From Triticum aestivum (taxonomy: Eukaryota; Streptophyta; Magnoliopsida; Poales; Poaceae), in contig NC_057808.1 of assembly GCF_018294505.1 (NCBI RefSeq), positions 353,822,696 through 353,886,695 on the forward strand: a DNA stretch of 64,000 nt. Direction: 5' to 3'. The translations under genes were made by a program, and so were the position numbers. How positions within the stretch are numbered: the stretch's first letter is position 1; the number at the start of each line of letters is the position of its first letter. Of this stretch, positions 58,028 to 64,000 are shown piece by piece. Under the pieces are notes generated by a model. The model was given only the letters and a program-made list of their open reading frames with translations. It did no database searches and was not told the origin of the DNA.

Positions 58028-58612
58028 CACCCTACAAACGCCCGGTCAGTGACCGGTAAGAAAAAAATCGACCCACCCGCGCCTCTCAAACCGGGCTCAA
58101 ACGCCCAGGCTGTCTGTCACCCCTAATATTGAGCCCAAATGTAGGGCGGATATGGGGCGGCCTGGGCGCGTGAAAGAACATGCGGTGCCCCCATGTTTGG
58201 TTTTGGTAATTGATGACAATCTCTATGGACTAATGGTTGCCTTGAGTTATATTTGAAGGATTTGTCCATAGGCATTTCTTGAAGTCCATGTGTTGGTTTC
58301 AAGGAGTTTATGTGGTGACCAAGGTGTTATTAAGGAATTATCCAAAGATTGGTCATGTGAGAGTAGAGCTTATTGCAAGCATGTCTTGAAGAAGAAGATT
58401 GTGTGATCATTCATGTTTACCTTCAAGACATCATCCAAATGAAGAGAGTTGGAAAGAGTCAAGGTTGATCAAGACTATCAAGTTGATCAACACACAAAGC
58501 GCACAAGATGTACCAAGAGGGATCAAGCGATCCCATGGTGTGGTAAGCATTGTCGATTACGCTTTGTGTACTAACCCATGATCTTCGTGAGAGTTCTTTG
58601 TGGGGTTAGGTC

Positions 58613-58793
58613 GCGGTGTGCAAGTTCAAGTGAAGCATCATGAAGAGATCAAATGCTTGAAGCTTGCCGTCCATTGTGGCGACAATGGACTTGTGAAGAT
58701 GTTGCGGTGTGCAAGTTCAAGTGAAGCATCATGAAGAGATCAAATGCTTGAAGCTTGCCGTCCATTGTGGTGACAATGGACTTGTGAAGATGT
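58613..58793 (+). repeat. 91-bp tandem duplication with hairpin
   Basis: Two adjacent copies start at GCGGTGTGCAAGTTC (58613 and 58704) and differ by very few bases. Each contains CCATTGTGGCGACAATGG, able to form a 7-bp stem. Confidence 0.9.
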
Positions 58794-59397
58794 GCGGAAG
58801 AGTGGCTCACCCATAGTGGAGTATGGGGGAGCAATCAACTAGTCTTCATCGAGCCAACACAACCAAGAAAGGTGGTCCATCTTGAGGGAGTCAATATCGT
58901 CATCTTCTGGCTCAAGTGGACCATGTGCAAGGCAAAGGTTTGCTCTTGATAGGTTTTCTATTTTACCGGTCTCATGATGGTAGTTGGGAGACCGGGTTAT
59001 AGGATCGATTGCCGTACTATCAAGGGGGGCTCTCGATGAGTAGCTTGATCGTATCGTTCATAGAGAGCTCAAACCATTGCATCCTTACATCATCTTTGTT
59101 GGTTCTTGTTTGGTTCTTCTCTTTGTGAGTTTTGGAGCTTATGGTCATCTTGATGACAAGCTCGAGTTCATCGAAAACGGAGTTCACTCGCATCTTCTAT
59201 GATGTTTTCGATGTTGGAAGTTATGCCGGTTCTTCTCGGTTGGAGGTTTCACTCCTCTATTTTTTGGCATACCTCCCCTGCCTCTTCTTACTATAACCAG
59301 TCGCTGTTTTGATGCTACTCGTCTTTCTCAATCCAACAAGCTTGAGTTTGCTCAATTCGGAGCTCATATGCAGAAGTTATGGCAGTTTTGGTTTCCT

Positions 59398-59847
59398 AGC
59401 GGTAGTACCGCGGCCAGAGCGGCAGTACCGCTTATCACCCCAAGCGGTAGTACCGCTGTCCAAAGCGGTAGTACCGCCTATGGCCATAAGCGGTAGTACG
59501 GCTACGGTTCCGCGCTGGTACCGCCTCGATTTTGGGTCTTGCATTTTTCGTGTCGAGTTTTGCAGTAGTTGCACGGCAGTAAGGCACGGCAGTTCCACCT
59601 ATAAGCGGTAGTACCGCCCTGATGGGCGGTAGTACCGCCTATAAGCGGTAGTACCGCTCCGGTCGGGCGGTAGTACCGCTACTGTTTTTTGGTCCCGTGT
59701 TCTGCTCCTCCAGCGGTAGTACCGCTGGGGTGCGCGGTAGTACCGCTTATAAGCGGTACTACCGCCCCAAGGTTCATGTTTGGTTGCTCCTTTTCCCTGC
59801 TTCTTCCGCCAGAGCGGTAGTACCGCTCGTGGAGCGGTAGTACCGCT
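59398..59847. repeat. Array of GCGGTAGTACCGC palindromes
   Basis: In 450 bases, GCGGTAGTACCGC occurs 11 times exactly, once as GCGGTACTACCGC, and at least twice with one change. With flanking A/T it is an odd palindrome with 7-base arms (AGCGGTA-G-TACCGCT). Spacing is irregular, so this is not a simple tandem repeat. Confidence 0.92.
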
Positions 59848-60430
59848 CGTGTGCGGGCTGAGCACATAACGGTTGGATTTTTCCCCTTTTATAAAAGGGG
59901 GTCTTCTTCCCCATTGAACCTTATCCTTTGAGCTCGTGTTCTTCCCCCATTGTTGACCTTCTTCGAGCTTGCTAACTCTCAATCCCTCCATGGATTCTTG
60001 CTAGTTTTTGAGGGAAAAGAGAGAGGAGATCTAGATCCACATTTCCACCAATCACTTTCTCCTCTTTGTGAGGGGAACCCCTTGGATCTAGATCTTGGAG
60101 TTCTTGGTGTTCTCCTTCTTGTTCTTCCTCTCTTTTTCCTCCCTAGCATTAGTTGCTTCGGTGGGATTTGAGAGAGAAGGACTTGGGCGCTCCGTGTGCC
60201 CTTGCCATTGCATTTGGTGCATCGGTTTGAGTTCTCCACGGTGATACGTGGAAGTTACAAGTTGAGAAGCTTAGTACTCTTGGGTGCTTGGTGCCCTTGA
60301 GCTTGTTCCTCTTGGGTGCTTGGGCACCCTAGACGGTTGGTGGTGTTCGGAGCTCAATCATTGTGGTGTAAAGCTCCGGGCAAGCGTCGGGGTCTCCAAT
60401 TAGGTTGTGGAGATCGCCCCGAGCAATTTG

Positions 60431-60538
60431 ACGGGTACCGGTGACCGCCCCCAAGGGTTGCCAAAGTGTACGGGTTCGGTGACCGCCCCCAAGGGTTGCC
60501 ATTTGTACGGGTTCGGTGACCGCCCTCAAGGGTCCCTT
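60431..60538 (+). repeat. Three copies of ACGGGT(A/T)CGGTGACCGCC unit
   Basis: Units begin at 60431, 60470 and 60507, each with GGTGACCGCCC.CAAGGGT. They lie near the 3' end of the solo LTR. Confidence 0.85.
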
Positions 60539-61044
60539 AGTGGAATCACGACATCTTGCATTGTGCGAGGGCGTGAGGAGATTACGGTGGCCCTAGTGGC
60601 TTCTTGGGGAGCATTGTGCCTCCACACCGCTCCAAACGGAGATTAGCATCCGCAAGGGTGTGAACTTCGGGATACATCGTCGTCTCCACGTGCCTCGGTT
60701 ATCTCTTAACCGAACCCTTTACTTACGCACTTTACTTTGTGATAGCCATATTGTTTCTTGTCATATATCTTGCTATCACTTAGTTGTTTATCTTGCTTAG
60801 CATAAGTTGTTGGTGCACATAGGTGAGCCTAGTTGTTGTAGGTTTTGTGCTTGTCAAATTAACCGCTAGGTTTATTCCGCATTTGTTCAAGCCTAAACCG
60901 TAATTATTTTAAAGCGCCTATTCACCCCCCCTCTAGGCGACATCCACGATCTTTCAGCGCGTCAGCCACATCAGCCCGGCCCACCCAGATCCCACTTTAT
61001 CCCCACAAAAAACCCCAACCCGGAAACTCTAGCTTAGATCACTC

Positions 61045-62796
61045 TGAAGGAAATATGCCCTACATGCAATAATAAAGTTGTTATTTTATATTTCCTTATA
61101 TCATGATAAATGTTTATTATTCATGCTAGAATTGTATTAACCGGAAACTTGATAATGTGTGGATACATAGATAAAACACTGTGTCCCTAGTAAGCCTCTA
61201 CTAGACTAGCTAATTAATCAAAGATGGTTAAGTTTCCTAACCATAGACATGTGTTGTCATTTGATGAACGGGATCACATCATTAGAAGAATGATGTGATG
61301 GACAAGACCCATCCGTTAGCTTAGCATAATGGTCGTTAAGTTTTATTGCTATTGCTTTCTTCATGACTTATACATATTCCTTTGACTATGAGATTATGCA
61401 ACTCCCGGATACCAGAGGAATACCTTGTGTGCTATCAAACGTCACAACGTAACTGGGTGATTATAAAGATGCTCTACAAATATCTCCAAAGGTGTTTGTT
61501 GGGTTGGCATAGATCGAGATTAGGATTTGCCACTCCGAGTATCGGAGAGGTATCTCTGGGCCCTCTCGATAATGCACATCATAGTAAGCCTTGCAAGCAA
61601 TGTGACTAATGAGTTAGTTGCGGGATGATGCATTACGGAACGAGTAATGAGACTTGCCGGTAACGAGATTGAACTAGGTATGAAGATACCGACGATCGAA
61701 TCTCGGGCAAGTAACATACCGATGACAAAGGGAATAACGTATGTTTTCATTATGGTTTGACCGATAAAGATATTCGTAGAATATGTAGGAACCAATATGA
61801 GCATCCAGGTTCCGCTGTTGGTTATTGACATGAGAAGTGTCTCGATCATGTCTACATAGTTCTCGAACCCGTAGGGTCCGCACGCTTAACGTTCGATGAC
61901 GATTTTGTATTATATGAGTTATGTGATTTGGTGACCGAATGTTGGCTGGAATCCCGGATGAGATCACGGACATGACGAGGAGTCTCGAAATGGTCGAGAG
62001 GTAAAGATTTATATATAGGATGATAGTATTCGGACACCAAAAGTGTTCTGGGGGTACCGGGTACGTATCGGGTCACCGAAAGGTGTTCCGGGCAACCCCC
62101 GACAAGCTATATGGGCCTAATGGGCCAAGAGGGGAAACACACCAGCCACTAAGGGGCTGGTGCGCCGCCAACATATGGGCTGGCCAAATTGGAGAAAGAA
62201 AGGGGAAGAAGGAAAGGAAAAAGGGAATAGGATTCCCCCTTCCCCCTCTTCCCTTCTTACTCCGAATAGGAATAGGAAAGGGGGGAGGCCGAATTGGGAG
62301 GACCCCAAGTAGGATTCCTCCTACTTGGGGCGCCCCTTGGCTGCCTCTGCTCCCCTACAACCTATATATATGTGGAGGGGGGACCGCTAGAACACACAAC
62401 AAACATTATTAGCCATGTGCGGCGCCCCCCTCCACAGTTTACGCCTCCGGTCATATTCATGTAGTGCTTAGGAGAAGCCCTGCGCGGATCACTTCACCAT
62501 CACCGTCACCACACCGTCGTGCTGATGGAAATCTCCCTCGACACTTTGCTGGATCGAGAGTTCGAGGGACGCCATCGAGCTGAACGTGTGCAGAACTCAG
62601 AGGTGTCATACATTCGGTGCTTGATCGGTCGGAATGAGCAGAAGTTCGACTACATCAACCACATTGTCAAACGCTTCCTCTTTCGGTATATGAGGGTACG
62701 TGTACACACTCTCCCCCTCTCTTTGCTATGCGTCTCCTAGATAGATCTTGCGTGAGCGTAGGAAATTTTTGAAATTGCATGCTACGTTCCCCAACA
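61045..62796 (+). repeat. Copia 5' LTR, BARE/WIS/Angela type (1752 bp)
   Basis: Starts TGAAGGAAATATGCCC and ends CGTTCCCCAACA, with diagnostic internal segments CAAACGTCACAACGTAACTGG and GGAACGAGTAATGAGACTTGCC that I know from the Triticeae BARE/Angela group. TATATATATG near 62363 is the likely TATA box. It is the 5' LTR because a primer-binding site follows. Confidence 0.88.
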
Positions 62797-62977
62797 GTGG
62801 CATCCGAGCCAGGTCTATGCGTAGATGATATGCAGGAGTAGAACACAAAGAGGTATGGGCGGTGATCGTCACACAGCTTACTACCAAAGTCTTATTTTGA
62901 TTTGGCGGTATTGTTGGATGAAGTGGCCTGGAACAACCTTACATGATCACGTTCATGAGACCTGTTCCACCGACAGA
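62797..62977 (+). mobile_element. Start of Copia interior with primer-binding site
   Basis: G then TGGCATCCGAGCC follows the LTR, close to the initiator-tRNA-Met primer site TGGTATCAGAGCC. The interior continues for 180 bases and is then cut by a C-family LTR; ACAGA at 62973-62977 is the expected left target duplication. Confidence 0.8.
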
Positions 62978-64000
62978 TGCTACCTCTTGAGCACTGTGTT
63001 GGTTTTCCCTTGAAGAGGAAAGGGTGATGCAGCAAAGTAGCGTAAGTATTTCCCTTAGTTTTTGAGAACCAAGGTATCAATCCAGTAGGAGGCCACGCAC
63101 GACTCCCTCGCACCTACACAAACAAATAAATCCACGCAGCCAATGCAATAAAGGGGTTGTCAATCCCTTCACGGTCACTTACGAGAGTGAGATCTAATAG
63201 ATATGATAGGATAATCTTTTTGGTATTTTTATGATAAAGATGCAAAGTAAAGAAAGTAAAATAAAAACGGCGCCAGAAATAGCTTGTTGTCGGGAGATTA
63301 ATATGATGGAAAATAGACCCGGGGGCCATTGGTTTCACTAGTGGCTTCTCTCAAGAGCATGAGTATTTACGGTGGGTGAACAAATTACTGTCGAGCAATT
63401 GACAGAATTGATCATAGTTATGACAATATCTAGGTATGATCATGTATATAGGCATCACGTCCGAGACAAGTAGACCGACTCCTGCCTGCATCTACTACTA
63501 TTACTCCACACATCGACCGCTATCCAGCATGCATCTAGAGTATTAAGTTCATAAGAACAGAGTAACGCTTTAAGCAAGATGACATGATGTAGAGGGATAA
63601 ACTCATGCAATATGATATAAACCCCATCTTGTTATCCTTGATGGCAACAATACAATACGTGCCTTGCTGCCCCTACTGTCACTGGGAAAGGACACCGCAA
63701 GATTGAACCCAAAGCTAAGCACTTCTCCCGTTGCAAGAAAGATCAATCTAGTAGGCCAAACCAAACTGATAATTCGAAGAGACTTGCAAAGATAACCAAT
63801 CATACATAAAAGAATTCAGAAGATTCAAATATTGTTCATAGATAAACTTGATCATAAACCCACAATTCATCGGTCTCAACAAACACACTGCAAAAGAAGA
63901 TTACATCGAATAGATCTCCATGAGAGAGGGGGAGAACATTGTATTGAGATCCAAAAAGAGAGAAGAAGCCATCTAGCTAATAACTATGGACCCGAAGGTC
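62978..64000 (-). repeat. C-family LTR, cut by window end
   Basis: It is the inverse of about 51,610-52,621, starting TGCTACCTCTTGAGC. About 570 bases more would be needed to reach its TGATACG end. Whether it is solo or part of a full element cannot be seen. Confidence 0.88.

Larger units (their letters stand above)
58171..60956 (+). mobile_element. Solo LTR (2786 bp) with TSD GCGCG
   Basis: Starts TGAAAGAACATGC and ends CACGATCTTTCA, so seven end bases form TGAAAGA/TCTTTCA. GCGCG flanks it at 58166-58170 and 60957-60961. TTTATAAAAGGGG near 59888 is its TATA box. There is no primer site or internal domain, so it results from LTR-LTR recombination. Confidence 0.88.

Noticed and set aside
59599..59991. 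130-codon minus-strand frame with RYYR/SGTTA repeats
   Set aside because: It is only the translation of the palindrome array.
62020..62412. 130-codon frame in the Copia LTR
   Set aside because: LTR sequence with chance openness; no conserved domain.

Overview
The window is repeat-dense nuclear DNA from a large grass genome, almost certainly Triticeae (wheat, Aegilops, rye or barley). Reasons: several Ty3/Gypsy lineages with grass-type antisense genes, a BARE/WIS/Angela-type Copia LTR, Stowaway MITEs, and nested LTR elements bounded by exact 5-bp target-site duplications (TSDs). I see no intact host gene, no rRNA or tRNA gene and no CRISPR array. Family names (for example Fatima-like) are from memory and were not searched.

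Layout. 1-9478: Gypsy element A (minus strand), cut by the window edge, with its 5' LTR at 8960-9478. 9479-10032: piece of an older LTR into which A probably inserted. 10033-13852: low-copy DNA with a possible decayed minus-strand gene start near 12.3 kb. 14169-27186: element B, a complete second copy of the A family (519-bp LTRs, TSD ATGCT), inserted between two halves of a Stowaway-ended sequence (13853-14168 and 27192-28116). 28.1-30.5 kb: cluster of small TIR elements. 30.9-31.7 kb: broken gene of unknown identity. 32.3-32.6 kb: minisatellite. 33060-34527 and 52622-54500: element E, a Gypsy fragment split by element C (34528-52621, TSD CCGTT). C holds D (minus strand), which holds F (minus strand). 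One deletion ending near 46962 appears to have removed the right half of F, the right half of D and the left internal part of C. 54.5-56.1 kb: gene fragment with the P-loop of an isopentenyltransferase, cut by a small TIR element. 57.1-58.0 kb: Gypsy remnant. 58171-60956: solo LTR (TSD GCGCG) with a dense array of short palindromes. 61045-62977: Copia LTR plus start of its interior, cut by a C-family LTR (62978 to window end).

How the parts work together. A/B, E and F each carry an extra gene opposite to gag-pol. In A/B it has its own TATA box, a 5'-UTR intron and seven coding introns that join in one frame (890 codons plus stop); it converges on pol. In E a related spliced antisense gene is present. 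In F the antisense gene has a TATA box and a B3-like C-terminal domain. Introns can persist in such genes because the genomic RNA is the opposite strand. In A, B and F, gag-protease and RT are separated by an in-frame UAG in the same context, which suggests stop-codon readthrough. All copies carry disabling mutations.
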